Shown in pieces: positions 38,501-51,815 of a stretch of 64,000 bases of DNA (its first letter is position 1; each line of letters starts with the position of its first letter). The notes under the pieces were generated by a model. That model saw nothing but the letters and a program-made list of their open reading frames with translations. It did not search any database and had not been told where the DNA came from. Location: NCBI GenBank assembly GCA_029721515.1, contig CM056553.1, positions 8,010,349 through 8,074,348 on the forward strand, read 5' to 3'. The position numbers were made by a program, and so were the translations under genes. Origin of the DNA: Synanceia verrucosa (Eukaryota > Chordata > Actinopteri > Perciformes > Synanceiidae).

Positions 38501-40332
38501 CAATAATTGCAACCAGTGTGTTTTCGTACTACTACTACTATAACATGAATTCAAAGCAGAGTTCAGCTTCAGAATGGTGGTTAAATCCCATCTGGGCACT
38601 CTCTCCCACAATTTTATTTTGGGTAAAAGCAGAAGATGTACTCTAAAGTACACTAATTTATAGAGAAGAAAGAATTAAACTCTCCTCTATGGCCAGATGA
38701 AATCACAAGTCAATGACAAGAGAGCCCACATTTTTTTTTCCAAATTTATACTTTCATTTAAACATACTGTAGCTTGCATGAAAGCATAAAGGTCACTTTG
38801 GTATTTATGACTGCTTGGATAAAAGGAAAACCCAACATATGTGTATAATAAATGTGCAAAAAAACAAATTTCACACGTTTCTGCAACTGCTGTAGGTTCT
38901 TTCCACCTGCCTGGACGGGTACCTTCCAAAATCATGGCACAGAAAAGAGTCAGACAAAGGGCAAGACAGGGAGATATGTATGGTCTTTATGCTTTCAAGC
39001 GTTCTTAGGTTAGGATGGAAAGCTGCGATGCATCAAGGCAAAAAGCCCAGGGATCAACCATAAGTCTTAATCACAGAAAGTCAATTCAAGGTCAGCTGCT
39101 GGTTGAGGTAGCAGAGGTGCTCCACACTTTCATGTTGCTGTTAGATGACAGGGCTTAGACCACCAGCAGTAAACACTGTGTGTGTGTGTGTCTGGGAAAA
39201 AAAATGAGATAGGAAATAGAGATGGAGGGAATGGATTAGAAATGTTTATGGTATTAATCCATTTGTCTTTTTATGCCAGTGGAATTGCAGCTAACAGCAA
39301 CATGCTAAATGCCTCTCTCTGTGTGTCAATACACCAGCCAGAGGTCTGTCTTCACAGCAAACTGGCTCATCTCATGTAATCACGTCCATGGACGAGCCAT
39401 CATCAACACAACCCCTACCACTTCTGGAGGTTACCATATCTATCCACTCTGCTAATTGGAGGTTAATTGTCAATAAAAATGCACACGGGCATGACTGTTG
39501 TTTTGACTCACATTAAATTAACCATGTCAGTGAAAGCTATAAAGATAGTGGTGAATACTCCATTTGCTGTGACATGCCTGACACATTACTGGTTTGATGC
39601 ACTGGAAAGAGGTAATGAGTATATCAGCATACAACATGTGTGCTAATGTGGTAGTCTGCACCATAAAGATAGACAAGTCATAAAAGTAGACTCACAGTTG
39701 AAACAGGGAAGCAACATAGACCATTGACGATTTGGAGTCTTGCTTTGCCTGTGACTGACATGAACCAAGAGTTACACAGAGACCAGGGACAGTCCATTGA
39801 TTGGTAAAATTGATGAAGCAGTCAATAATTGACTGGGTATATCTATTGACCTGTAGGCAGAGGTGGTATATCATGTGCTCCGGCATTTGTTGGGCTTTGC
39901 TAAACCATTGCAGCTCACCAGGATATTACTGTCCTTGCTAGGTTCACACAAAGTTCACACAATTATCCCATGTCTAGGTTCTAAGTTCCTACCAATTAAG
40001 ACTTCAGAGATGGTTGTCAGTACTGGGGAAAAAAAAAATTGCATTTCAATAAAACTATCAAGGTCTCATAGAATAGAAAATCAGCAGTACCATTATTTTA
40101 CTTGATTCCTTGAAGGAAGAGGGAGTGTGGCACCTCTCAGCACATGCCATAAGCAAAGAATATCCTCTAAAAGCAGAAACTCAACAGTGTGTTTTGACAA
40201 TTCCGTCTCGGCCTTGACTGGCAGAGAATGCCAGCCAATCCTGATTTGAAATGCGACAAGGAAAAACAAAGCTTGTCAGAATGAGGTGGAGAGATGTCTA
40301 TTGAGAGCCACATGTGGTGGGAAAGAGAGGGA

Positions 40333-40336
<4 letters not shown>

Positions 40337-40368
<32 letters not shown>
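40337..40368 (+). repeat. (GA)16 microsatellite
   Basis: A GA run preceded by GAGAGGGAGAGG imperfect units. It generates spurious Ser/Leu-rich open frames on the minus strand. Confidence 0.95.
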
Positions 40369-40371
<3 letters not shown>

Positions 40372-40549
40372 CTCTCTACATGACACACGCCATGCTGCTC
40401 CCCCCACAGTGGGAGACTCTGACAGGATACTGTCTGTGCAGCATTCCCCTCTGTGTGATTGATGAGCCTCATTTTGCCAATTAATGGAGAATCCCCTGTT
40501 GACTACCATCAGATTGCCGTTTGTAACTGTTAGTGTTTCTGACTGTCAC

Positions 40550-40850
40550 AGATTCATTTTAATTAGAGATCTCTCTTTCCTCCGACTTATCTATTGCCCC
40601 TCAAATTTGCAGAGCTGAGTGTGCGGTGACATGCTGGGGAAAATGGCGCAATTTGACGTCATTAAAGTATTCATTTGTTGAAGGCCAAATCTTTATTTGA
40701 ATGAGTCAAACCTAATGTGGACCACACACCATATCTTATAAACAATTAGAAAACGTGAGGCAATCAGTGCACTATATTTGCATAATGAAGCTCCTAATTG
40801 CTCCAAAGCATGCAAACGCAGTCAATAACTCCGGCTAATCGTTTGTGGGG
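40550..40850. promoter_or_regulatory. Candidate conserved non-coding element (CRE and octamer sites)
   Basis: This non-repetitive, moderately AT-rich block holds a perfect palindromic CRE TGACGTCA (40654-40661), a perfect POU octamer ATTTGCAT (40776-40783) and several TAATT homeodomain cores (CTAATTGC, TTTTAATTAG). It has no coding potential. Such clustering is typical of vertebrate developmental enhancers in long introns, but conservation cannot be tested here. Confidence 0.25.
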
Positions 40851-43653
40851 CCACATATGTATGAGCAGGCTGCAGGAGAGATGGCCTGCAGTCGTGCAGA
40901 CACAGTGATCCCTGGGTCCTGTCAGCGGAGAGGAAGGATAGCCAACACGGAGCAAAGTTAGAAATCAACAGAGAGCCCAGTAGCAAACAGCAGAACAACA
41001 CCTTTTTCCCTCGACAGCATCGGCAAAAAAGGAATAACATTACTGTGGGGAAAGCAGAGGAAGTGTTTGGGCATTAGTTTGATTTACATTTTAGAGAGGC
41101 TTTCATCTGGCACACACAGCAACTTCAGCTAATGATACTCAGGCCTTTTCATCAAGGAGTTTTCCCCCAGCCTTACGGGCGCTGCCCCGTAGCACTTATT
41201 TGTAATAAGGCACAACAAATGGTGCTAGGGTAATATACTGGTCTGCACAGGAATAAATGTCAGCCACTGTATAAATGTCTACTTTGTACACTATCTACTA
41301 GCATTAAGTACGTTTCACCCAACTCATTTTACAATTAACTTCTGCTACAGCAGCTGTAGTATTATTAGATGTAACAGCAATCATATGAATTGATAATGCT
41401 GGGACGCTATCAAGCACATCAAAGCAGCATTCTATGTTCCATTTTGTATGCATGCCTTTTGCTGTGAGGCATTTAATGGCAACCTATCTTCTATTATGGA
41501 TTCACATGCTAAAAAACACCATAAATGCTCGGTGACTCATATTTACAAGACAAATAACTCAAATAACTCCAGTCACGTTCTCCTTCCACTTGCATTTGAT
41601 AGAATAATTTGCCAACAATGGGCCTGCCATTCAACTGAGTCTCAGGGATTTCATTAAAACATCAAATGAAAGTGAAATCATGAGCCATGACGGTGGAGAG
41701 AGTGGGGATGGCTAAGCAGAGAAGCGTGGCTGGTGTCTACTGCAGGATTAGAGCTCAGCAACAAGTGCTCAAGGGGGGCTTTGCATCAAACCCAGGAGCC
41801 CATGACAAATGAGGGCGGCTGGGCCTCTGTCTATTACCCTGCACTAAGCTCAGGCCTTTTGGGGAAGTAATGAGGTGCAGATTGGTGCTGCTGCCACTGG
41901 GTCCTCAGCCCGACTTTCTGTAGAGCAGAAATAATCAGTGGAGACCCGGGCCAATAGGGGCAAAGCAATACGGCAGCAGAGCAACACATGGAGACACGGA
42001 GATAAAAGAGATTAGCTAAAATAATTTTCTATTCACAACAACCTTACACAAGAAGCAGTAGATATATCAGACAGGATGTGTGTGAGGAAACGTTTTTCTA
42101 TTGCAGGGAAGCAGCTCTGTCTCCCAACAGGACACAGCAGATCCCACAGCACACTCTCCAAGACTGGCAGGGCATGGAGGCTTTATCAGTAGAATATGAC
42201 AGTTGTTCACTCAGAAACAAAGGGGTAGATCCAGTGGACATCACGCCACACCCCCTCCCGCCCCTGGGAGCTGCAGCTCAGGAAGCCTGTCAGCAAGCTT
42301 ACTCTGGTGGTTAATGGAGCTGCCACATCAGGCCGAGTGTCACAGCCTAACAAGGTACTGATTGGCTAACTTCTAGGGAATTCACTCATATGACCAGAGG
42401 GCACCAATATGGTCTTATGTCTGGCAGTGAACACGGTGGTCGACAGATGAGGCAATGGCAACATGATATTTTTTGGTACAGTGCATGTACTCTGTGAAAT
42501 CTATCACCTGAATTTTTTTTTCTTTCAGAATTTAATAAATAACTGACATTTGTCTTTGACAGGCAGAACTGTCAAAGATGTGTGTGTGCACAACTGTAGT
42601 TTGAAAGTGTCAACATGTCGAGCAACATTAAGCACTGAAACAGCAACGAAAAATGATAGCTCCACCGTCCTAAATGTGAAGATATGCCTGTCATTCCTTA
42701 TCTCATATTAGAGAGATTATTTTTTTCAATTTAGTTTAGTTTCAACACTACTGCCATCGCAAGAATGAACCATAAAACAAAGGTAAAGTGTTATATTTTT
42801 ATGAGTATAATTTATTTTAGGACTGTTGTTCAGGCAACAAAGCAATGCAAAGATGCAGTACAGACCAACTAATTTATGGATTAATTGAAAAATAACTATC
42901 AGCAAAACTGGAAATAAATGTTAACGTAATCATAATGAATAACTTAACTGACATTATTACAAAACTCACTAAAAGAAGAAGTGATTTGGACTGTAAATGA
43001 AACTGAATGGATTGGTAGAGCAGTGTGACAGTAGTGTGACAGGAGGATGTACTGTATGTACAGATAAGCAAAGGGATCCAGAGCTGTAAACATGTTAGTC
43101 CTGCTGTTCGCACTTTTAAAAGTAGATTGTATGGATCCGGCCTGCAACAACGCCAGTACATGCCTTATTAAGATAATTAAAAACTGTACATAAAAGTGGT
43201 GCTTTTCATATTAATCATCAGTGCTAACATTAAAAATAATTAAAAAAAAGGAAATACTTTTCATGGCAGAAATATCACCACAACCTTTTTGTCAGTTTCC
43301 TTTGCAATAATCATAATAAGAATTACAATTTCAATTTTGGAAATGTTTTCTCACACGCACACCTATTAAATGTGTTAATTAAAATCATAATACTAACTCT
43401 GACACGTGGAATCCAACATTAAAGATGACTATTTGTTGTGGGAATTGCAATTTCTTGTTGCTCTATCTGAGTCTGAATATTAATATTGAGATGAGAGATA
43501 CAGACACTGAACTCAGGTCTGTTTTATGCACCTCTCCATATTTACACTTGCTTCTACTGAATTTTGGATAATTAAAAAGGCTCCATGGTTTATCTGTGCT
43601 TCAGTTAATTGGCCACACGGTTTACAGTGAATTTCATTTGGAGTTGGGGGTCG

Positions 43654-43656
<3 letters not shown>

Positions 43657-43694
<38 letters not shown>

Positions 43695-43706
43695 CGTGCG
43701 TGCGTA
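43657..43706 (+). repeat. (TG)n plus (CGTG)n compound microsatellite
   Basis: 17 TG units pass into four CGTG units at about 43691-43705. Confidence 0.95.
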
Positions 43707-44292
43707 GGCTCAAAGCAAGGTTGCCGATAAGAGAGAGAGCTTGTGTGTGCCGAGGAGGGCCGGGTGTTTGTGTACTTCTGCTTTAAAAATTAGAATGTGC
43801 TACTTGAAGTGCCACCAGCATGTTTTAACCCAGTTTTTTAATTCACAAACATGCAGAAATAAACATGAAGATTCTGTAAATAATCTGAGTTAGCGCTCAC
43901 TCAGACACATAAAGGTACAATAAAATGGGATAACTTCTCCAAACAACGTCGTGCTCCTCCAGACAAAACAAGCTTGTAACAGGGGATGTTTCTGCGGTTA
44001 ACTCAGCAGCCTGCTAAATAGAACAACTGCTTCACTAACAACCATTTATTTAACCTTAAGTGTCTGGTGCTGAAACAAGAGAATGCTGTCTACAACTGTA
44101 CACAAACCTAGCCTGAAGCCAACACAGTCTACAACTACTGCTGCTTGACAAAGGTCATCCATAAACACATTGTAGGGAATCTCTTCCTTTGAAGAGTGAA
44201 CTAAATCAGACTGAAGTATCTGAGAAGAGCAAAAAGGTGGTACCTGTATAAATGTGTCTGTCGATTTTTACGCCGCAAAGGTGGTATTACAG

Positions 44293-44426
44293 ACTAGCCC
44301 CGGGGCGGGGGAAAAGTGAGTCTGGGATCACCCAGTGTGGGCGGACGGAGTTGGTGTGGGAAACTGGTGCTGGTAGGTGTGTGGGCTGCAGGATCACAGG
44401 ACCCGAGGCTTCCTATTGGCCAACAG
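44293..44426 (+). other. GC-rich exon-like segment with strong donor (weak)
   Basis: Inside the otherwise AT-rich U12 intron, a 134-nt GC-rich segment follows a TTACAG acceptor-like site and ends CAACAG before GTAAGTACTG, an excellent donor. It contains CCCCGGGGCGGGG near its start and stays open in one frame (CGRTELVWETGAGRCVGC within it). No protein family is recognised. It may be an exon of a non-coding or nested transcript, or simply a GC-rich relic. Confidence 0.2.
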
Positions 44427-44980
44427 GTAAGTACTGTAAATCTGTAATGCTGCTAGAGCAGATGTTTCTCCATGTTGGCAGTTAATTATCAAGGGAGGCA
44501 TCAATATGATAGATGTGCCTGAAATTGGAATTATCTTGGGGTAATTAAGCACAATACTACAAGAAACCTCAAGCCCCTGGGTAAGAAGCTGATTTCCCAG
44601 AGACAGGCACACTTTTGCTCAGATAGATGTATAAGCTCATCGGTTGGACAAAGGTGCTGAGTTTGTGACAATTGTGAGGAAGGCTGGCTGGAATTCTGGG
44701 TAAATGTGACCATCCGTGTCACTCAATGTGTGAAAATGGGAGAGAATGATGTGCTCGGGCCTTCTGGGAAATAAAAGGTTAAGTGAAATATCAGTGGGTT
44801 GGGTTAAGGCCTTACAGCGGGGGGAGATGTATTGGACAAGTCCAGGCACCCATCAAGGTTCAGTGCGGTCTCTCATCATCCACATCGAGCTGCCGCGCAA
44901 CCATTAATATTCTAGTATGCAGAGTCGCCTGCTCTAAGCCTCCAGCTCTACTCTATCATATCCAGCAGGAACTGAACTGA

Positions 44981-44984
<4 letters not shown>

Positions 44985-45018
<34 letters not shown>
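44985..45018 (+). repeat. (TG)17 microsatellite
   Basis: A perfect TG run within the U12 intron. Confidence 0.95.
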
Positions 45019-45019
<1 letters not shown>

Positions 45020-45665
45020 TAGCCATAGCCTGTCTGGTGAAATAGGGCTCTCTGGGGGCTTTTGCCTCAACTCTACAGCCTTTGTGGGCTCCCATTACTT
45101 CTGACAGATAGAGATCACTAAACTGCTGAACAAACACCCCATTCAGTCATTTGCATACATTACAGTAATGGAAAGAGAAAAATGTATCAATAAAGCCAAA
45201 TGAAGTGCTTCCACTAAGCTCTTCTTCCCCTTCCTTTCTTTCTGCATTTATTTCTTTCCATATTTCTTTCTTTCAGCATTTGATAACTGCTACTGATCTA
45301 TTGACGCACATATCAGGTCATATTTTTTGGTGGAATGATTCCCTATGAAAGGTAAACACACCAGATGACTTATAACTATGACTGATTGTAATTGTGCCTG
45401 AAATTTATCAGACTGGGCAAAACCTGAAATTCCTGAAGCCTAGAGCAATTAAGAACGCTAATCATGCTCGGTGAAAAAAAAACAAAACATAATTTATTGT
45501 TGAAGGTTTAATTAAAAGTATGCTGCTTTGGGGCACATATTACATTTAAAATACCTTGCAGTGACCATGGCCTCCTGAAATTAATCTCAGGAAAAAGGCT
45601 GACAGGAGTCACAGTGAAACAGAGGCACATGTACTCACCTACACATGCACTGTAAATTACTCCCC

Positions 45666-45667
<2 letters not shown>

Positions 45668-45721
<54 letters not shown>
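45668..45721 (+). repeat. (CA)27 microsatellite
   Basis: A perfect CA run of 54 bases about 2.2 kb downstream of the U12 donor on the transcribed strand. Confidence 0.95.
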
Positions 45722-45725
<4 letters not shown>

Positions 45726-47959
45726 ACTGACTCATTTATCAGAGTGCCCAACAGTCAAGACAACAGAGCTTCACTCAACTTTTTCAGGGTTGCTCAAGCA
45801 TCAAATGCATGACTTTTAGCTGTTGTTGTTCTTCCATCTGTCATGCTTCAAGGAATCAAAATCTTTTTTTTTTTTTTTTTTTTTTTAATCCCAGGGCAAA
45901 AATTTATAAAGGTATGATTGTCTCGACTCTGCTGTCTTATGTGTACCAAAGGAAATGTCAAACCGGAAATATACAGCACTGTATTTCACACTGTCATTGT
46001 TCCAACACTTTGCTGTGCAACACAGATTAGAGTGCTACCTAAGCTCATTGCAAACACTAGTACTAAAAACCTCAGCAAACCAAGCACAGCCTGCGCTTTC
46101 TATCTCTTCCACAAAAACAGCCTAAAATCAAGTATCTTGGGAGGTTTAAAGCGGTAGAAAATATTGTCCTGGGTGATGAGACACACACATACAGAAATGT
46201 CCTAGTGTAACAAACAGACGCAGAGCTACTCCAAAGACACTCAGACAAATGTGATTGCAGACTTGTACAGTAGTATCCTATTATTATGTGTCATGAATAT
46301 CACGATAAAAAGTGCTTGGAAGGAGAATAAAAGTGACTACTACTCTATACCAAATACTCACTAACACATCATGGATGTGAGCTTTCCCCAGCATTTTGTT
46401 ATTATGACATTATTATCAATTATTCCACATTATTATGAACAGAAGATGAAATGCAGATAGAACACTCCAGGGAGCTGACAGAGAACAAACGAGGATGCAC
46501 TTTTCATCATTTCTTCTTGTGCTTCTATGTGTCTACAGCCCAAATATTAGAACAGCGACAATTATGATTAAAAACAGTACGTATAACTAAAGCCATTCCC
46601 CCACTTGATGAAGATGAGGGGAGGAGAAACTGTGATACCATAAATCATTACAAAAACACCCCAAAGAGGAACACAATGCAGATGGAGAATGAAATATAGA
46701 TGCTTGTCAGTGCTCTCCTACTGCTGGCTACTTTAAATAAAGCAGGAACAAAAATAGATCTTATTAAATCCTACTAAGCCTGCTTCCTGGCACCAAATCT
46801 CGATCAGGTGGGATGGGGATAAAGGGGAGGAAGTGGGGTGTTTCAGGTCATGGCCAGACAGCTTCTCTGGGGAGGAACTCCAGACAGTGAAGGAGAGCCA
46901 TGCTGCAGTATATCTACACTTCTCCATTTCCTCTCACTCAAGCCTCCAGTTCTCCAAGGAGCCTGGGAATCAATACCGACATCGGGGGGGCTGAGTAGCT
47001 TTCTTGCCTGCCTGCTCTGCCTCCGAGCCGCGCCAGGGAGGCCTCTGCTTCACTTTTTTTTAATTACACAAATTTAAGTGCCCTTCTTTGACTGGGAGCA
47101 GATTGTTAATGTGTTAGGAGGCTATTACTCTTACACCACCCAATGTGCAAACTCAGCCTTAATAAATCTCAGACAAAAGGAAGGAAAAAAATCAGGTTAA
47201 ATGTTGTATTATGTGAGAGTGCCTAGCGGAAACATCTACTCACTTGTTAAATTACTCAACTTTTCTTAATAATGCTCGAGACAGGGAAATAAGACACTGC
47301 TTTACTGTTTTTTTTTTTTCTCCATGAAAGGCACCCTAGCCGCAGCATATTGACAACAGACTTGATTTCCACCATTGATCAAACCTATACAGTGAGGACC
47401 TTTCCTCTCAGAAAGGGCATTCAAGAAAGTGCAGAGACATGGCTAATTCAATTTGGGAGCAGAGATGCCTGGCTTTAAGTGAAACACTTTGTTATCGAAA
47501 CAGGAGAGGTGCCATGAGGGAAGATAGTGCATGGACGGTTGTGTGGAGAGGCTCATGGCCGGTCAAGAGATGAAATCAGGGATAGGCGATAAGTTGGTGT
47601 GAGGGGCTGGAGCCCCTATTAGAGTCTCTCAGGGGACAGGCAGTGGTGGCAGAGTGCAGTAAAAATAGCCACAGGCATGATTTCACTCTTGGGAACCAGG
47701 GAGGAGTGAAGAGGGAGATCCCATCGACATCTCATAGCAAGGCAGCCAGATCCATTCCCCACGTTCCCCTGGGTGTCACCTATCACACCAAGTGACTTAA
47801 ACTGCTTACCATTGCCAGGTAACAACACAAACAGCACAGTGCTTTGCCACTGCTGTCGACAAAATAGCACACACAATGCCCTAACATGCCAGAATACATG
47901 CTTTTAGGAGGAAATGTAAGTATCAAATCAAGCAAGGTGTGACAATGATCCCCATTAAA

Positions 47960-47967
47960 AAGGATAT
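47960..47967 (-). other. U12 AT-AC 5' splice site
   Basis: In reverse complement this reads ATATCCTT, directly after the serine codon TCC that ends exon A. It matches the minor-class donor consensus at all eight positions. There is no in-frame GT donor that would keep the protein collinear; the only nearby GT lies inside the ATG-TCC codons. Confidence 0.88.
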
Positions 47968-48092
47968 GGACATCTTTTCCACAAACTTATCTTGTTTCTC
48001 GTCCGTTTTGGGAAAGTTCTCGATGTCATTCTCAAGCCTCTGAATGTGACGCTCCATGCTGGTCAAACTGCTTTTTAAGATTTCAGCAGACA
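47968..48092 (-). CDS. diaph2: DIAPH2-like formin, internal exon A (C-terminal FH2 helix region)
   Basis: This internal coding exon of a diaphanous-related formin encodes part of the C-terminal end of the FH2 domain, which nucleates and processively elongates actin filaments under Rho control. The minus-strand reading gives SAEILKSSLTSMERHIQRL followed by ENDIENFPKTDEKQDKF and VEKMS. This aligns with the segment of mammalian DIAPH proteins that carries the NFP...DKFVEKM signature. The acceptor is conventional: a pyrimidine stretch ending CTACAG immediately before base 48092. The exon is 125 nt, starts with the last two bases of a codon (previous exon ends in phase 1; a valine codon would fit the family) and ends exactly after a serine codon (phase 0). 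Its 5' splice site is ATATCCTT rather than GT. No stop or frameshift is present. DIAPH1 and DIAPH3 paralogues are less likely, mainly on the evidence of the most downstream exon. Confidence 0.9.
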
Positions 48093-51000
48093 CTGTAGAA
48101 AAAACACAAAACAAAAAATACACAGTTAACTAATTAGAAACCACAATTAAAACTCTGACAGGTTTTCAGTAACGGGACATGACAAAACAACACAGATTAA
48201 ATAAAAAAAACAACCAATGGCAGAGTTAGACTATATGTTGTGACATACTGACTCCTGCATAATCCATTTGTGTGTGGCCTAGAAAGCATTAAGTATGTGT
48301 AAATGTGTGTGTACAGCGTGAGTGTGGCTCATTAATCAGTCTGTAATCACTGTTTGCAGAGTTGCTGTGGAATCCACAGTATTCAGATCAGGCCTTTCAA
48401 GTGCAGACTTCAAACAGTAAGCTGTGTCTTAGGGGATCAGATGGGACAGGAGCATGGATGCAGTACTGTGCTTTGGATGCTGTTAAGGGTTTAGTCTTAT
48501 TGACACAAACACACTTGTAGAACTGCTTGCACACATACATACACATACTGTATATAGGTCTTTCAAAAACAACTGGTTGAAGAAAAAAAAAACATCCAAT
48601 TAAGTTATACGCAGAAGTCATGAAGTCTAAAACTTCACATTATGAATATATTTATTGCAGCCACACATTTCAAACAATGCCATGATGCCTGCCCACTGAC
48701 TCAAATATATTTCCATAACCACCACTAAGAACGCAGTCGTGTCTTCAGCCTGACAAAGAGAGATGGCCATGGTGTCGCAAAAAATAAGTCAGCTTATTTC
48801 CCCTTTTGAGTCTGCGGGAATCGAGCCTGCACAAGAGAGAAGGCCGAGCAGACCCCTTTTGACGGTGTTGATGTGAACAGCGAACTCCATCCCAGTCCAG
48901 CCTTGAATTCTAATGTGATAGTTTAAGACAAACAGACAAGTGAACGCATGGGTGGAGGCAGTTACACTTATAACCTCCTTAGCAAAGTGGAAAACAAACA
49001 AAACCATAGCCACGCCCTGCTGCATGACTGATTGATCATTGTTAGTTATGAGCGAGCTTGTCTTCACTTGTACTTGAAATCACTTTGTTTCAATCGTTTG
49101 TACCACACCTTCACAACAAATGCTCCATCCTAATTTACGGATAGTCATTGTGATTTGCTTCAAACACTGATTGATAACCAACATAAGCAGCAATAAGGAC
49201 AGACCCCTTCAACAACTTATATCATTTAACCTACACCACCCCCACATCTGCAAGGTTAGACCATCCACTAGACTATAATTGAGGTGGTGAGGGAGTGAGG
49301 AGTGGAGTAATGGACAAGCTGTCAAGAGACGTGGCCTCGATGACACAAGGGTCAACCTTGTCTTGCTTCACATCAATTCCATGGCTTGGATTTGCTCTTT
49401 TTCCCATTTTCTGACAATAAGATTGGATGGCGAGATTGTGCACGCTGAAATAACCACCAACACAAATACAAAGGTAGATAAAGTGCATTTTCACTGGAAA
49501 GCACACAGAAACAGACATACTGTATTCACAGATGCACATAAAATACTGACTATGAGCCGTCTAGAAGCAATGCAATCTACAAAAATACAAGAGGAAGGAA
49601 TGACGTCACTGTCATTATTAGACTTCACAGCTAGCCGACTGACTGGACAGATCCAGCGAGTTTCACAATCCCTCCTCAATTCTCACAAAACTGACTCCTG
49701 GGGATGACAGTGAGAAAACCACACTATGTGCTTGTTTCTCCACTGATGGGGCCTCTGAGATCCACATGCTCTTGTCACTATGATCTCAGCCTCAGTAATG
49801 GTAAAAAAATGAGGATGAACTGGACAAGCAACAAGACAGTTACATTAGTATGTAGCCATGGAAAGGTCTTCTTCACCCACTGTGACATTTGATAGTTGCT
49901 TTGTGGCATGAGTATTGGGTAATAATTTGGCCGTAGCACTGATCGTAGTAATCACTGAAGCCAAGAAACAGTGGCTCAAGTCAACTGTGATGGTGTTTCA
50001 GGGGAGCCATTGACAGGATCAGCGTGAATTCATGGTGGAACTATAACACAGACCATTGTTTAACAAACTGACGGAAAAACGAGGCCATCACGTGTATATA
50101 CTGTCTTGGTTCATAAGAAATAAACATTTTTATTTTTTTGATTTAATATAATAGTATGGGAAAGTTTATGGTTTCCGCTCTGGTGTCTCTGACAGATTCT
50201 TTTGGGATACCATTAGTCAAATTACCACAAAAATAATGCTGCCAGTTCCAGGGTACAAATCACAGCAACACTGGTATCATGTAAAATTAGTCTAATGACT
50301 GCTGTCAGCAAGGCCTGCTGGTGTCTTTCAAGGACACAGAAAACAATATCTCTGTCTCCAGGTTTCTAAGCCAGCATATGCACACACTTTCTTCTCAGGT
50401 TCAAATGCAAGGAAAAAAAAAAAAAAAAAAGATTTGTTTCTTTAAGGTGACCGCTGTATGCTTTAGTTGGCAGTCCTGTCAAGAAAAATAAATAACTGAG
50501 TGATGCATGGGGGACACAAAAGAGGACAAGCTCGACAAACGCCATTTGAAAGACAAGAAGTTAACTTGAATAACAGGCAGCATAAAAAAAACTCTTCGGT
50601 GGTCAACATCCTTCAGTCACTGATAGGAGCTCCGTTATTCTAGCCATTGATGCATCACTCATTCCCATGAACAAAAGACAGACAAAGCATATTTCATTAA
50701 GCTTTGCCCCGTTTCCTTCAAATAAACTGCCAGGGGAAAACACTGTGTAGCTCACAATACCAAATCAACCACTATAATGTGAAGATGTCAACTTTATATT
50801 CAGTCATTTGTAGAAGGGGGCAATTTTCATTTTGATTTATAGACAAATAATACCAATCTTTCATCCAATGCTCCTGCAATGCCGCCAGAGGTTACAGCAG
50901 GAATTGAGATTTATTTTGGGAGTTGTTGCCAACATAGAATAAAAGATCAAGTTTTAAATAATCTACACACTTATGAAAACAAAGACAAATGTGACATAAA

Positions 51001-51689
51001 ACCAAAGGAGAAGGTCGTTCATAAATTCATTCATCACCTCAGCCAAGTAAGTTTGTTTGTGGTTGTGTAGAGAGAGATACATAAAGACAGTATAAATATG
51101 CTTATAATACACTCACTGTTAATGCATATACATATTTGATATTTAATCTTGTTTGTGTGCCATGTGAATGTTATCTTGTGCTAATACCAGTGCATGACTG
51201 TGGGTGAATTGGTTGGTTCGGATGCCATAATGGCTCACATGGTCAAGGCAGGTATACACAGTTCAATGCCATTTTCTACCGCTCTAATGACACTTTAGCC
51301 TTTGGGGGCAAGGGGTTAAATATCCAGGTCAATGATCTTTTTTTCCTTTTCTGTGTGCTGCTCAGTATTTACAGTCTGATTAATATGGAGCAAGCCTGGA
51401 GGTGAGGGATGAAGTGTACGGCTGGATTGTTTCACCAGTAGCCGCTTCACAAGCTAATTTTCAACTAATAAAAAGCTAAATCACAATCAGACGACAGCTG
51501 CTAGGTTCCCAGATTACATTCCGACCAGTTTTGCTCTCCACTTTTTAACCAAAGCCTTTGGTCAGCATCATTTACAGAAATCAGAATGTACCAAAATCTG
51601 GTCCCGTTGCCCACATATTCTACTTGTTAATCTAAAGAGATCTGGGGCTCTGAGACAGGTACGGCTGGACTTCTGTTACATGCTTTGTC

Positions 51690-51815
51690 ATCATACTATC
51701 ATGCTGCTAATATGCTGATTAGCAGGTATAATGTTTAGCATGTTCACCAAATCACTTTCAGCTAAGGTTTTCCAATCAGCACTAAACACAAAGCACAGCT
51801 GAAGACTTGTTATCA
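51690..51815 (+). repeat. Dispersed teleost repeat, copy 2 (5' part of the same family)
   Basis: The text TGCTAATATGCTGATTAGCA, GGTATAATGTTTAGCATGTT, CACCAAATC and AGCACTAAACACAAAGCACA matches the upstream portion of the same fish repeat family as 21780-22090. The TGCTAGCATGCTAAC-type block normally precedes the ATGAATGTCTG block. It is truncated on the right, and no coding content is seen. Confidence 0.5.

Larger units (their letters stand above)
16338..47967 (-). other. diaph2: U12-type AT-AC intron of the DIAPH2-like gene
   Basis: This 31,630-bp intron separates exons A and B. On the minus strand it starts ATATCCTT (47960-47967 in reverse complement), the canonical U12 AT-AC donor. It contains TTCCTTAAC (16352-16360 in reverse complement), the canonical minor-spliceosome branch site, and ends in AC at 16338-16339. 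The branch adenosine lies about 15 bases from the end, inside the usual U12 range. It is phase 0, and splicing it restores the conserved formin sequence. It has no host exon inside. Its contents are the repeats and candidate elements listed separately, plus AT-rich sequence in which I see no other gene. Confidence 0.9.

Noticed and set aside
45864..45886. Long poly-T run, possible processed retrocopy tail
   Set aside because: No coding sequence or target duplication adjacent; a simple homopolymer is sufficient. The same applies to the runs near 36009, 50413, 56965 and 59659.
48810..48845. Minus-strand GCTCGATTCCCGCAG, like a tRNA B box
   Set aside because: No A box at the right distance and the T-arm does not pair cleanly. 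Insufficient for a tRNA or SINE call.
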